Source: JAVBPR01 sp031549485 (lineage in GTDB: Bacteria; Bacillota; Clostridia; Oscillospirales; Feifaniaceae). From it: 64,000 bases of DNA. The notes under the pieces are model-generated. The model saw only the letters and a list, made by a program, of their open reading frames with translations. It was not told the origin of the DNA and did no database searches. The position numbers and the translations under genes were made by a program. The stretch covers positions 21,837-85,836 of the forward strand of contig JAVBPR010000017.1 of NCBI GenBank assembly GCA_031549485.1, in the 5' to 3' direction. Shown in pieces: positions 53,200 through 62,338 of the stretch (position 1 is the first letter of the stretch; each line of letters starts with the position of its first letter).

Positions 53200-54580
53200 T
53201 ATGCAAAACGAAAAGACAAGACCGCGCGAGCAAGAAGCAATAGAGCGCGCCGCAAACTTTTGCGAGGTCACATATACCTATACCGAGCAAGAGGCAAAAA
53301 ACGAGGCGGAGAGATGCCTAAACTGCAAAAACCGTCCGTGCGTCGGCGGGTGCCCTGTTTCTGTTGACATTCCCGAATTTATCGGAGAAATAAAAAAAGG
53401 CGAATTTAAAAAAGCGGGCGAAATAATACGGGGAAACAATATGCTTCCCGCCGTTTGCGGAAGAGTTTGCCCGCAGGAAAACCAGTGCGAAAAATTTTGC
53501 GTCCGCGCAATTAAAGGCGAGTCGGTCGCCATCGGTCGGCTTGAAAGATTTGCCGCGGAAGCGTCGGCTGGGGCGGCAAAAGAGGCCGCGGAAAATCCGC
53601 TTTCTTCCAAGCGCGTCGCAGTTATCGGAAGCGGCCCGGCGGGACTAAGCTGCGCGGGCGAGCTTGCCGCCGCGGGAATAAAGGTCACCGTTTATGAAGC
53701 TCTTCACACTCCGGGCGGCGTGCTGATGTACGGCATTCCCGAATTCCGCCTGCCGAAAACGGTGGTAAAAGAAGAAATCGGGCGCCTTGAAAGCCTTGGC
53801 GTCGAGTTTGTTTTAAATTTTATCGTCGGGAAAAGCGCGGATATTGACGACCTGAAAGCCGAAGGATTCGACGCGGTTTTTATCGGAAGCGGCGCCGGGC
53901 TTCCCGTGTTTATGGGTATTCCGGGCGAGAATAAAAACGGCGTTTACAGCGCCAACGAATTTTTGACAAGAATAAACCTCATGCGGGCATATGAGTTTCC
54001 GAAAACCGACACTCCGGTCAAAAAAGGCGGTCGGGTTGCGGTTATCGGCGGCGGGAACGTCGCGATGGACGCGGCAAGGTGCGCGCTGAGGCTCGGCGCA
54101 AAAGAGGTGCATATTGTTTACCGCAGAACCGAGGCGGAAATGCCGGCCAGGGCGGAGGAGCGGGAACACGCGAAAGAAGAGGGCGTTATTTTTGATTTGC
54201 TGACCGCGCCTGTCCGCATAGAGGGGGACGAAAACGGCAATGTAGCAAGCCTCGTTTGCGAAAAAATGCAGCTCGGCGAACCGGATGAAAGCGGACGCAG
54301 GCGTCCGCGAAAAATTGAAAACAGCGAGTTTGCCCTCGAAGTAGACACCGTTATTTCGGCGATAGGGCAAACACCGGGAAAGATTATCAGAGAGAGCTCG
54401 AAAAATTTGGAGTATAACGCCAAAGGCTGTCTTATAACCGATGAAAGCGGCGCGACATCAGCCGAAATGATATATGCCGGCGGCGACGCCGTGACCGGCG
54501 CGGCGACCGTAATTCTCGCTATGGGCGCGGGAAAAACAGCCGCAAAAGAAATAATAAATAAACTTAAAAAAGATGCGTGA
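53192..54580 (+). CDS. nfnB: NfnB-type NADPH-dependent subunit (GltD-like)
   Basis: 462 residues from ATG 53192, with GGGGGAGG upstream. The N-terminal region has CLNCKNRPCVGGCPV and VCGRVCPQENQCEKFC for two [4Fe-4S] clusters, then VIGSGPAGLSCAGELAAAG for FAD and VIGGGNVAMDAARCALRLG for NADPH. GltD/glutamate-synthase small-subunit-like, but paired with nfnA and no gltB, so NfnB is favoured. It works in the cytosol of anaerobes to balance NADH, NADPH and ferredoxin pools. A terminator overlaps its stop. Confidence 0.93.
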   Translation: MANMQNEKTRPREQEAIERAANFCEVTYTYTEQEAKNEAERCLNCKNRPCVGGCPVSVDIPEFIGEIKKGEFKKAGEIIRGNNMLPAVCGRVCPQENQCEKFCVRAIKGESVAIGRLERFAAEASAGAAKEAAENPLSSKRVAVIGSGPAGLSCAGELAAAGIKVTVYEALHTPGGVLMYGIPEFRLPKTVVKEEIGRLESLGVEFVLNFIVGKSADIDDLKAEGFDAVFIGSGAGLPVFMGIPGENKNGVYSANEFLTRINLMRAYEFPKTDTPVKKGGRVAVIGGGNVAMDAARCALRLGAKEVHIVYRRTEAEMPARAEEREHAKEEGVIFDLLTAPVRIEGDENGNVASLVCEKMQLGEPDESGRRRPRKIENSEFALEVDTVISAIGQTPGKIIRESSKNLEYNAKGCLITDESGATSAEMIYAGGDAVTGAATVILAMGAGKTAAKEIINKLKKDA

Positions 54581-54596
54581 AAACGCATCTTTTTTT
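54566..54596 (+). terminator. Terminator after nfnAB
   Basis: 13-bp stem (54566-54578 with 54583-54595) closed by a GAAA tetraloop with T-run, overlapping the nfnB stop. Confidence 0.93.
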
Positions 54597-54675
54597 TATT
54601 GAAAAAGAAATTCTTCCGTGGTAGAATTTTAGCAAGGGAAATCTATGCAAAAATAATATATAAATAAGGAGAGTA

Positions 54676-56187
54676 ATGATGACTACGAAAAACGTACAGA
54701 CAGGTTACTTGCCGGACGAACGGCCGCCGATTTGGCAGTTGTTTTTTTATGCCCTGCAACAGGTAATCGTCATGTTCCCGGCAACCGTTGCCGTCGCGCT
54801 TATTACGCATTTTCATATCTCCACAACAATCTTTGCAAGCGGTCTTGCAACACTATTTTTCATTTTAATCACCGGCAGAAAGATTCCGCTTTATTACGGC
54901 TCGAGCTTCTCGTATGTCGCTGCAATCGGCGGACTTATGGCGGCTCAGGGAATGTCGGCTGATTTGGTCGGCCCTGCTCCGGACGCGCTTATTTCGGCGG
55001 CGCAGTTCGGTATCATCATGTCCGGCCTTATTTCGATTGCCGCCGGCCTTTTGGTCAAATTCTTCGGAAGCAAAGCGGTTGAAAAATTATTGCCCGCATC
55101 GGTTACCGGCCCGGTAGCGATTATCATCGGACTATCGCTTGCAGGCGTTGCTATGGGCGATGCTTTCCCGAGCGCCGAAGGCGCCGGCGCGGCAAATAAC
55201 TGGGGGCTACTCGTCGCGGTCATTACCCTTATTTCCACAATTTTATTTTCGGTTTATCTCAAAGGATTTTTCGGACAACTTCCGCTTCTTCTCGGTCCGC
55301 TTCTCGGATGCGTCGCCGCTTTTGTTATTTTGAAAGTAACCGGAGTTGACCTATTTAAAGCGCTCCCCGAGGGAGCTATGCAAACAGGCGTTTTCGCGCT
55401 TCCGCACTTCACCCTCCCGACAGTTTCGTGGGCGGCGGTGCTTGCAATCATGCCGATTGCAATAGCGACCATTCCGGAATCGACCGCGCATATTTATCAG
55501 CTTGATATCTATGTAAACGACCTTTCAAAGAAAAAGGGCGGCAAAAAATATAACATCGCCGAAAAACTTTGGCTTAACCTCATCGGCGACGGTATCGGCG
55601 ATATGGTTTCGGGCGTTGTCGGCGGCCCTGCCGGAACAAACTACGGCGAAAATATCAGCGCCATGGCGATAACGAGAGTTTTCTCGATCCCGGTTCTTGT
55701 TTTGGCTACCATTATCGCCATGATTATCTCCTGCTTTACTCCGCTTATCAACCTTATCTACGCCATACCGCAAACGGTTATCGGCGGGCTTGAGGTGTTC
55801 CTTTTCGGAGCGATTGCGGCACAGGGAATCGCCATCATGGTTGAAAAGAAGGTCGACCTATTCTCGGCTAAAAACATTGCCGTTATCGCGCTTATCATGG
55901 TTATGGGCGTCGGCGGAACATATGCGTTCCCGGGCGGAATCCCGATGTTTGGCGCAAATATTCCGGCGATTGCAGGCGCTTCTGTTTTCGGCATAATCCT
56001 TAACCTTATCCTCAGCATCGGCGAAAAGAATAAAACGCCGGATAGCGAGGAAATATCCGCCGAAGCACCCGAAGAAAAAGCGGATATAACCGAAACGGCG
56101 GCCGAGGCGGTAGCCGAAGAAAAAGAAGAAATTGCCGAAGCGCAGGCTTCTGCTGCGTCATCGGTAAGCGAGCCTGCCGAAGCGTAA
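54676..56187 (+). CDS. Uracil/xanthine permease (NCS2 family)
   Basis: 503 residues from ATG 54676 with AAGGAG upstream. About 12-14 membrane segments; the family hallmarks YYGSSFSYVAAIGG, LPASVTGPVAIIIGLSLAGV, PIAIATIPESTAHIYQLD and GPAGTNYGENISAMAITRV are present, all close to uracil permeases. It imports a nucleobase with H+ or Na+. The C-terminal 50 residues are an acidic Ala/Glu-rich cytosolic tail (EEKADITETAAEAVAEEKEE), absent from typical members. Substrate is uracil or xanthine; pyrimidine genes are not adjacent. Confidence 0.93.
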   Translation: MMTTKNVQTGYLPDERPPIWQLFFYALQQVIVMFPATVAVALITHFHISTTIFASGLATLFFILITGRKIPLYYGSSFSYVAAIGGLMAAQGMSADLVGPAPDALISAAQFGIIMSGLISIAAGLLVKFFGSKAVEKLLPASVTGPVAIIIGLSLAGVAMGDAFPSAEGAGAANNWGLLVAVITLISTILFSVYLKGFFGQLPLLLGPLLGCVAAFVILKVTGVDLFKALPEGAMQTGVFALPHFTLPTVSWAAVLAIMPIAIATIPESTAHIYQLDIYVNDLSKKKGGKKYNIAEKLWLNLIGDGIGDMVSGVVGGPAGTNYGENISAMAITRVFSIPVLVLATIIAMIISCFTPLINLIYAIPQTVIGGLEVFLFGAIAAQGIAIMVEKKVDLFSAKNIAVIALIMVMGVGGTYAFPGGIPMFGANIPAIAGASVFGIILNLILSIGEKNKTPDSEEISAEAPEEKADITETAAEAVAEEKEEIAEAQASAASSVSEPAEA

Positions 56188-56218
56188 AATCGCTTTGAGG
56201 CTTGGAAAAGGAGAAAAA

Positions 56219-57592
56219 ATGTTTAACAAAAAAATTATCGCGGCGCTTCTCGCTCTGATAATGGTTATCTCGATGCCGGTGTTTGCGTCTGCGGACGATG
56301 ACAGCGGCTGGGAAGATCCGCCCACATATCAGTTTGAAGCGGAAGCGGAAGGACTTTTCCGGCTCGGACTTTTCAAAGGGACCGACAACGGATTTGAACT
56401 CGGCGCGGTGCCGACGAGGATTCAGGCGGGCGTTATGCTTATCCGCCTTCTCGGAAAAGAAGCGGCGGCGCTAAGCTGCACCGCGACTCACCCTTTTACC
56501 GATGTTCCGCAGTGGGCTGACAGATATGTCGCCTTCCTCTATGAAAATAAGATAGCAAACGGCGTCGATTATACCCTTTTCGGAACCGACAACCCCTGTG
56601 AGGCGAAGATGTTTGTCACCTTTGTTTTGCGCGCGCTTGATTACAGCGACGCCGCCGGGGATTTCACCTACACCGATTCGCTTGATTTTGCAAAGGGAAT
56701 TTCGCTGCTCAGCGGAATATACGCGCTTGAGCTTAAAGGACGCGAATTCCTGCGCGATGACATGGTCGGAATTTCGTATGACGCGCTTTTGATGCCGGTA
56801 AAGGCTTTTGATAAAAAACTTATCGAAAGGCTTCTTGCGGAGGGCGCTGTCGATAAAACCCTCGGCGAAACCTTTTACTACGCTTCGATTATGGATGAAA
56901 TCGGGATGGAAAACGATTTTGCCATTTTTGCGCACGGCGGATTTGATTCGGTCTATGAAAACAGCTATAAAGTTTCGGCGGACGGAGAATATGCGCCGGT
57001 AAATATTAATTGCAAAATAAATATGAGCTATAATATCGATCCTGCAGGGATTATTGCGTCGGCGATTTACAGCTTGCCGCAGGGAGGAATGGAATATACC
57101 GTATATCTTCCGGGCGACGGATATCGTTATCTTGACTTCAAAGACGGCGAAAAGATAAAGGAAAAACTCCCCGAAGAAGACGATGCACCGACCAAAGATG
57201 ACATATATTACGAAAAACTTTTGGATTTCGATAAATATGAAAAAATCTCGGTGACAAAGCAAGGGGAAGATACAGTAATCGAACTTGTCTATACAGCCGA
57301 CGGAGCGCTGCTTGATATGCGCGATGAAATCGAATATTATTTCGGCAAGGACGGCTACAGAAATTTCGAGGTTCGCAATCTTGCGATGTTCCAAAGCTGC
57401 ACAGAAAAGCTGGTTATTAACAAAGATGGATTAATATTAAGCGATACCGATTATATCGATTTTTATTTCACCCCGGTTTCGGAAGAGATGATTTTCAGAA
57501 TCACCTCGGCAACCGAAGAAAAATTCAGCAATTTCGGCAAAAAAGATTTAAAATTCCCGTCGTTTGACGATTACATCCTGTCAGAAGAATAA
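56219..57592 (+). CDS. Secreted SLH-like protein
   Basis: 457 residues from ATG 56219 with AAAGGAG upstream. Signal peptide 1-25 (AALLALIMVISMPVFASA). Residues about 45-160 hold SLH motifs: LFKGTDNGFELGAVPTRIQA, PFTDVPQWADRYVAFLYEN and a matching third. The remaining 300 residues are beta-rich and unrecognised, with a lipoprotein-like DUF pattern in FYFTPVSEEMIFRIT. The SLH part is related to the convergent protease-like gene at 57648-59474. Wall-attached surface protein; function unknown. Confidence 0.85.
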   Translation: MFNKKIIAALLALIMVISMPVFASADDDSGWEDPPTYQFEAEAEGLFRLGLFKGTDNGFELGAVPTRIQAGVMLIRLLGKEAAALSCTATHPFTDVPQWADRYVAFLYENKIANGVDYTLFGTDNPCEAKMFVTFVLRALDYSDAAGDFTYTDSLDFAKGISLLSGIYALELKGREFLRDDMVGISYDALLMPVKAFDKKLIERLLAEGAVDKTLGETFYYASIMDEIGMENDFAIFAHGGFDSVYENSYKVSADGEYAPVNINCKINMSYNIDPAGIIASAIYSLPQGGMEYTVYLPGDGYRYLDFKDGEKIKEKLPEEDDAPTKDDIYYEKLLDFDKYEKISVTKQGEDTVIELVYTADGALLDMRDEIEYYFGKDGYRNFEVRNLAMFQSCTEKLVINKDGLILSDTDYIDFYFTPVSEEMIFRITSATEEKFSNFGKKDLKFPSFDDYILSEE

Positions 57593-57603
57593 ATCTAAAA
57601 AAT

Positions 57604-57634
57604 AAACCCCCGCACCACACGGTGCGGGGGTTTT
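57604..57634. terminator. Bidirectional terminator
   Basis: AAACCCCCGCACC/GGTGCGGGGGTTT perfect 13-bp stem (57604-57616 with 57621-57633), ACAC loop, between convergent SLH genes. Confidence 0.93.
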
Positions 57635-57647
57635 GTCTGTAAAAAAC

Positions 57648-59474
57648 TCAGTAGCTTTTCTCGGTAAATGCTTTGCCCTCAAGCGGAATAATAGTGCCTC
57701 CGCTTGTTGCCATAAAGGCTTTGGCCTCTGCTTCGTTTGGAAAATGCAAGGCGGCTTTGCCGAAATATTCGGTATATTCAACCCGGTAGGCGGTCGCGTT
57801 TTTAACATAAACCTTACCGCTGTTTTTGCCGAAAACTCTTACAAAATAACGGGTGTCCTTATTTGCCTCATAATAGTCTTTAAGCGTCTGATAAGATACG
57901 CCGCTTTTTTCGCTGTATTTTTTCAGAATGCTGTCGACCGCGCTTGTAAAGTTTTGCGTGTAATAGCTCGACGGAGCATCGCTGAGATTATTGAGATCTA
58001 CAAAATTTGCGACCAGAGAAGGGTAATACATTACCTGCCCGATTGCGATAAGGCGGTCGATATGCTTTTGATACGAGGCGTCGGGATTTTGATTAAAATA
58101 GCCGATAACCGCGGGAATAAGCGCGTTATTTATCTTCATTTTCGCCTGATGATTTTCATAATCCTTATCAAGCACGGCAAGCCCTTCGGTAATTGCGGTT
58201 TTGTCAAGGGTCACGCCGCTATTTGCCTCGGCGCCGTAAAAGAGAAGAGAGCTGTATCCGTTAAGCGCGGCTTCGTTTGCATTATCGCTTCCCGCAAGAA
58301 AGGCGAGAACGCGGGCGTTGTTTACGATGTTGTGGCCATAGCCCTCAAGACCGGTTCCGACGTCATGGTTGTAAACTTCGGTAAGTCCTTCCTCGAGCGC
58401 GACCGAGCCTATCGAAACGGTGACGCTGTGACGGATCTCATGTTTTAGCGCGCTTTTTACGTAGCCGCGGGAGGTGTTGTCACGTAGAAATATTTTGTTT
58501 GGATACATGAAATAAGCGACGGTATTCAGGCTTGCGTCAAAAATATCGCTTGAATGGACAACATTTACAACGATGTTTTTATAACAGTAAAGAGTCCTTT
58601 TAATCGTGTTTAGAGTGCCGCCTTCTTTGACGTGCTCATATGCGCTTTCGCGGAATATATCCGCATAATCTTTGGGAATATTAATGTTTGTGTCGATATT
58701 ATTTAAAACGGTCACGACAAAATAATTGCAGTATCCGTTTTTGAGGGCGCGGGTGATTTCCTTATCGCTCTCGCCTTTTTTTGTAAGCTCGCCGCAAAGG
58801 GTATCTTTGGTTATCGCGCCTTTTTGGACAAGGGCGAGTGAAAGCGGCTCGCTGCTGCCTTTTTGCTCTGTTTTTTGGGCGAGAAACATAAGGTGAGCAA
58901 CGTTATTCCGGGTAAATGCGTTGGTAGAATTAACGTAATAATAGTAGTCATGCAGGCCGAGAAGACCGATTTGAGCGCAGAAGGAAACTGATTTGTCATA
59001 GGTAAAATCAACATTGTCGGAGTATTTTAAAACGCGCAAAAGCATGGTGGCGTACTGCTGCGCCGTGACAAGCTGTGTGCTTCCGAAACTGCCGTCGCCC
59101 ATACCGCCGACAATTTTATTTTTCTCGGCATAACCGGCATAGGGCTGCGCCCATTGCGGCACATCGCTGAAAGTTGAAGTAAGGTTTGACGAAAGCGCCG
59201 CCTGCTCGTCGCCCATAAGGCGGATGACGGTGACAAGCGCTTCGAGTCTGTTTGGCGCGCGTTCAAGCTCGAAGCCGAGCTCGGTGCCCTTGAAAAGCCC
59301 TAAATAGCTGAGCGCCTCGGCAAGAAGGGTGAAATCCTGGGCTTCGGTTAGGTAAAGGCGGAAATTCAGCCCATAGTCCGCCGTGGACGGAAGCGAGGAT
59401 GTCGCCGCCGTAACCGAAACCGGAACGCTGATGATAATTACAAGAGCAAGAATAAGGCAGATGAGTTTTTTCAT
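57648..59474 (-). CDS. SLH-anchored putative zinc metalloprotease
   Basis: 608 residues. Signal peptide 1-24 or so, then SLH motifs at about 45-165 (YLGLFKGTELGFELERAPNR, TFSDVPQWAQPYAGYAEKN). KHEIRH at residues 344-349 gives an HExxH zinc site and, about 14 residues on, EEGLTEVYNHD can provide a third ligand, as in gluzincin-type peptidases. The region between is helical. Extracellular and wall-attached by SLH; likely peptidase on surface or environmental proteins. Convergent with the related gene at 56219. No pro-domain or chaperone could be named. Confidence 0.75.
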   Translation of the reverse strand: MKKLICLILALVIIISVPVSVTAATSSLPSTADYGLNFRLYLTEAQDFTLLAEALSYLGLFKGTELGFELERAPNRLEALVTVIRLMGDEQAALSSNLTSTFSDVPQWAQPYAGYAEKNKIVGGMGDGSFGSTQLVTAQQYATMLLRVLKYSDNVDFTYDKSVSFCAQIGLLGLHDYYYYVNSTNAFTRNNVAHLMFLAQKTEQKGSSEPLSLALVQKGAITKDTLCGELTKKGESDKEITRALKNGYCNYFVVTVLNNIDTNINIPKDYADIFRESAYEHVKEGGTLNTIKRTLYCYKNIVVNVVHSSDIFDASLNTVAYFMYPNKIFLRDNTSRGYVKSALKHEIRHSVTVSIGSVALEEGLTEVYNHDVGTGLEGYGHNIVNNARVLAFLAGSDNANEAALNGYSSLLFYGAEANSGVTLDKTAITEGLAVLDKDYENHQAKMKINNALIPAVIGYFNQNPDASYQKHIDRLIAIGQVMYYPSLVANFVDLNNLSDAPSSYYTQNFTSAVDSILKKYSEKSGVSYQTLKDYYEANKDTRYFVRVFGKNSGKVYVKNATAYRVEYTEYFGKAALHFPNEAEAKAFMATSGGTIIPLEGKAFTEKSY

Positions 59475-59550
59475 TTTTACAATTTCCTCTATAAAAAATT
59501 ATTTTTTTAAAATAAATCCCCCAAAAGTTATAGGCAAAAATTTTGCCGCG

Positions 59551-60051
59551 TTACCGGTCCGGCAAAATATTTTTCAGGTATTTTAGCAAGAGCTTTGCCG
59601 CAAAACCGGTTATAAGCCCGGCGGCTATACCTGCAATGATAAGAACCGGGAAGTAATAGAAAACGCCGGCTGATTTCAGCATAAAAGAAGCGGCGATAAG
59701 CTGTCCGAAATTATGGAAGACGGCACCCGCGACGCTAACCCCGACAGGAGAGGCGGATTTTTTAAGTAACAGCATAACGGCAAGGCTAAGCATTGTGCCG
59801 CAAACGCTGTAAAAAAATGTTACCGGAGTGCCGAATAAAAGAGCGGCGGCGCCGCATTTGAAAAAAGCGATTAAAAGTGCCTCCGCCGGAGAAAGAATAT
59901 AAACCGCGCAGAGGATAACGATATTTGCGATGCCGAGCTTTATTCCCGGAACGGCGAAATCAAACGGGATAAGCGTTTCGATATATCCGGCGACTATGGC
60001 GAGCGCGGCAAAAATTCCGCAAAGGGCAAGGCGCTTTGTTTTAGCTTGCAA
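59551..60051 (-). CDS. Gx transporter family / HepS component I-like membrane protein
   Basis: 166 residues with five membrane segments, small Gly/Ala-rich. GIFAALAIVAGYIETLIP and FDFAVPGIKLGIANIVIL match the family once called heptaprenyl diphosphate synthase component I, now seen as Gx-type S-component-like transporters. It overlaps the NusG-II gene by eleven bases, so apbE to this gene are one transcript. Similar sets occur beside flavin-based electron-transfer genes in Firmicutes; a role in quinone or flavin handling is inferred. Confidence 0.88.
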   Translation of the reverse strand: MQAKTKRLALCGIFAALAIVAGYIETLIPFDFAVPGIKLGIANIVILCAVYILSPAEALLIAFFKCGAAALLFGTPVTFFYSVCGTMLSLAVMLLLKKSASPVGVSVAGAVFHNFGQLIAASFMLKSAGVFYYFPVLIIAGIAAGLITGFAAKLLLKYLKNILPDR

Positions 60052-60403
60052 TAACGTCCGCCCCCGTTTCCCCGGCGCCCGAAAGCCGTACGACCAAGCG
60101 GTGCGGGAGGCACGCGATAATCTGTGCCGAAGAAGTTATCTTCCCGCTTTTCACGCAGTCGCCGTTTTCGCAGTCCGCCTCGATTATCCGCGCGCCGCCG
60201 CCGTCTGTTTTTATTATGTTGTATCCGTTTTCCGATTCAATTTTTATAGTGTTTTCAGAAAGCGGAAAGGATTTATAAAGCGCGCCGTTTAGGTAAACCT
60301 GAACCTCGGCGGGAGCCGCTTCTTTGCCCCCGCGAAAAAACAAAAAAACTGCGAGCGCGGCGGCAAGCGCGACGGCGATAATTATAAAATCGGTTTTTTT
60401 CAT
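60041..60403 (-). CDS. NusG domain II-containing protein
   Basis: 120 residues. A single membrane anchor at 7-24 is followed by a short beta-rich domain with VQVYLNGALYKSFPLSEN and CENGDCVKSGKI, then CLPHRLVVRL: the NusG_II pattern seen in small proteins paired with ApbE and Gx transporters. The Cys pair may bind metal or form a disulfide. It begins one base after apbE ends. Not related to transcription in the usual sense; function unknown. Confidence 0.88.
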   Translation of the reverse strand: MKKTDFIIIAVALAAALAVFLFFRGGKEAAPAEVQVYLNGALYKSFPLSENTIKIESENGYNIIKTDGGGARIIEADCENGDCVKSGKITSSAQIIACLPHRLVVRLSGAGETGADVIAS

Positions 60404-60404
60404 C

Positions 60405-61379
60405 TTAGAATGAAAATCTTTCGTCGGTAATTGTTATCAAATTGTCTTTTGTGGCGCTGACTTTAAAGCCGGCGTCGGCGCTGAAATCACCCGAGACGAA
60501 AACAGCTTCGTAGCCGTCTTTTCCCTTGATAAACTCCGCGCCTTTTTCCGCGCCCATCACAAAACAGGCGGTGGAATAAGCGTCGCACAAAACGGGATCT
60601 TTTCCGATAACTGTAACCGAGAGAAGATCATTTTCGACAGGGAAGCCGGTTTTCGGATCAAAAATGTGGTGATAAAGTTTTCCGTTTTTCTCGAAATACC
60701 GCTCGTAAATACCGGAGGTCACGACCGCGCAGTCCTGCGCGCCAACCGTTGCGAAATGCCCCGCGTCATCGGGAAGCGGAACCTTGATTCCGACCGTCCA
60801 AAGACTGCCGTCCGCTTTTTTGCCGATAGCGAAAACGTCGCCGCCGAGATTGATAATTCCGGAGGTAACGCCGCCTTCTGTAAGGCTCTCGGCAATTTTT
60901 TTGCAGGCGTATCCTTTGGCAATTCCGCCGAGGTCGATATTTGCGCCGCTCGGCAGGGGCAGGTGAAGCGCAATTGCCGCCGCAGAAGGGACTTTTTCGC
61001 TGCCGCTTCCGATTTTCCAAAGGTTGGCGATTCGGAGAATGTGAGGATTAAAAGCGCCCTCGGTATCATCGCGGATTTCGTCCGCTTCTTCTATAAGCGC
61101 CGACAGGTCTGCCGAATATTCGCCTTTGCCGCCTGCGGCATTATATTTTGAAATCTCGCTGCTCTCGTCAAAAACCGAGAAGCGGGTATCGATGTCGTTT
61201 AAAATCGTCTCGGCGGTATCAAGCAATTTTTCGTTGCCGTAAATGCTAATAACCGAGATGGTGTCAAGCTGTCCTTCGTAAGTCCGCTCGACTAAAGTTG
61301 CGCTCTTGCCTCCGAGCTTTGAACAGCCGCCAAGGAGGATAACTGCGGCGAGAATTACCGAAATATATGTTTTTTTCAT
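60405..61379 (-). CDS. apbE: FAD:protein FMN transferase (ApbE), lipoprotein
   Basis: 324 residues from ATG 61379 on the minus strand with GGGAG upstream. Lipobox LLGGCS with Cys19 shows membrane anchoring outside the cell. GANIDLGGIAKGYACKKIAE and GGVTSGIINLGGDVFAIGKK are the FAD-binding and catalytic blocks. It attaches FMN to Thr in partner proteins such as Rnf/Nqr subunits or extracellular reductases. It overlaps the TtcA-like gene by four bases. No target protein with the flavinylation motif was seen in the window. Confidence 0.95.
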   Translation of the reverse strand: MKKTYISVILAAVILLGGCSKLGGKSATLVERTYEGQLDTISVISIYGNEKLLDTAETILNDIDTRFSVFDESSEISKYNAAGGKGEYSADLSALIEEADEIRDDTEGAFNPHILRIANLWKIGSGSEKVPSAAAIALHLPLPSGANIDLGGIAKGYACKKIAESLTEGGVTSGIINLGGDVFAIGKKADGSLWTVGIKVPLPDDAGHFATVGAQDCAVVTSGIYERYFEKNGKLYHHIFDPKTGFPVENDLLSVTVIGKDPVLCDAYSTACFVMGAEKGAEFIKGKDGYEAVFVSGDFSADAGFKVSATKDNLITITDERFSF

Positions 61380-62089
61380 TTTATCTCCCACCCGCTTATT
61401 TCGGCGCGCTGCATGGCGCCGATAATTTTTTGTTTGAGGTCTTTATGTTCGCCTGAAAGTTGCTTTAGCAAAGTTTTTGCATATTCGCGCTTTGTGTTGC
61501 CGTTTGCCGGGCATGGATTGTGCGCCACCGGCAAACCGTCGTTTTTCACCACCCGTTTTATATCATATTCCGGGGTGAAAACAAGGGGGCGTATAACCGT
61601 AATATCCTGCCGCGAAAGGTAAGTGACGGGTGAAAAGCAGGAAATCCGGCCCTCGTAAAGCAGCGAGAGCATAAAGGTTTCGACCGCATCGTCTCTGTGG
61701 TGACCGAGCGCAACCTTGTTGCAGCCGAGCTCGTGAGCTTTTCCGTAAAGCGCGCCGCGCCGCATATTCGCGCAAAGCGAGCACGGATTTTTTTCTTTTC
61801 TTATTTCAAATATTACCGGATAAATATCGGTACCGACCACTTCGAGCGGAATGTTCTTTGAGGCGAAAAAGCCCGAAACCTCGGAAAAATCAAATCCCGG
61901 CACCTGCATATCAAGACTGATGCCGACAAGATCGAATTTTTTGGGGTAAAACTCTCGCAGAAGCGACAGAGCGTAAAGCAGCGTTACCGAATCTTTTCCG
62001 CCCGAAACGCCGACAGCAAGCCGGTCTCCGTCTTCTATCATATTATAATCGTCTATAGCGCGACGCATTAAGCTGAGTAGTTTTTGCAT
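61376..62089 (-). CDS. TtcA-like PP-loop tRNA thiolation protein
   Basis: 237 residues from ATG 62089, where the family N-terminus QKLLSLMRRAIDDYNMI begins; a longer frame to 62155 lacks support. The PP-loop VGVSGGKDSVTL near residue 27, the CSLCANMRRGAL pair, GHHRDDAVETFMLSLLYEG and NPCPANGNTKR give the layout of TtcA and relatives, which use ATP and a 4Fe-4S cluster to make 2-thiocytidine in tRNA. It is the first gene of the ApbE transcript, overlapping apbE by four bases. Substrate specificity within the family is not certain. Confidence 0.88.
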   Translation of the reverse strand: MQKLLSLMRRAIDDYNMIEDGDRLAVGVSGGKDSVTLLYALSLLREFYPKKFDLVGISLDMQVPGFDFSEVSGFFASKNIPLEVVGTDIYPVIFEIRKEKNPCSLCANMRRGALYGKAHELGCNKVALGHHRDDAVETFMLSLLYEGRISCFSPVTYLSRQDITVIRPLVFTPEYDIKRVVKNDGLPVAHNPCPANGNTKREYAKTLLKQLSGEHKDLKQKIIGAMQRAEISGWEIK

Positions 62090-62254
62090 ATAACCGCCAT
62101 TTTGTCTTAATTTTGCATATATTACTATTATATACTGCGCTTTTGAGTTTTTCAAGAAAGTGAAAATAACATCAGAGAAAAACGAAGCAAAACGAAGAAA
62201 ACAGGCGAAAATAAAAGATTGGAGAATGCAAATTAAAAAGTTTTCGCAAAACGC

Positions 62255-62284
62255 TTGACTTTCAAATTAACATTTTTATATAAT
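62255..62284 (+). promoter_or_regulatory. Promoter of rplM-rpsI
   Basis: TTGACT (62255-62260), 18-base spacer, TATAAT (62279-62284). The leader is about 50 bases long; no L13-binding structure was recognised by eye. Confidence 0.8.
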
Positions 62285-62338
62285 CATGAAGGTCTCAAAA
62301 TGTTTGTAATTAACATTCAAATAAATGGAGGATTCAAA

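Noticed and set aside
52234..53271. 345-codon minus-strand frame across nitroreductase/nfnA
   Set aside because: Opposes certain genes; no motif or ribosome binding site.
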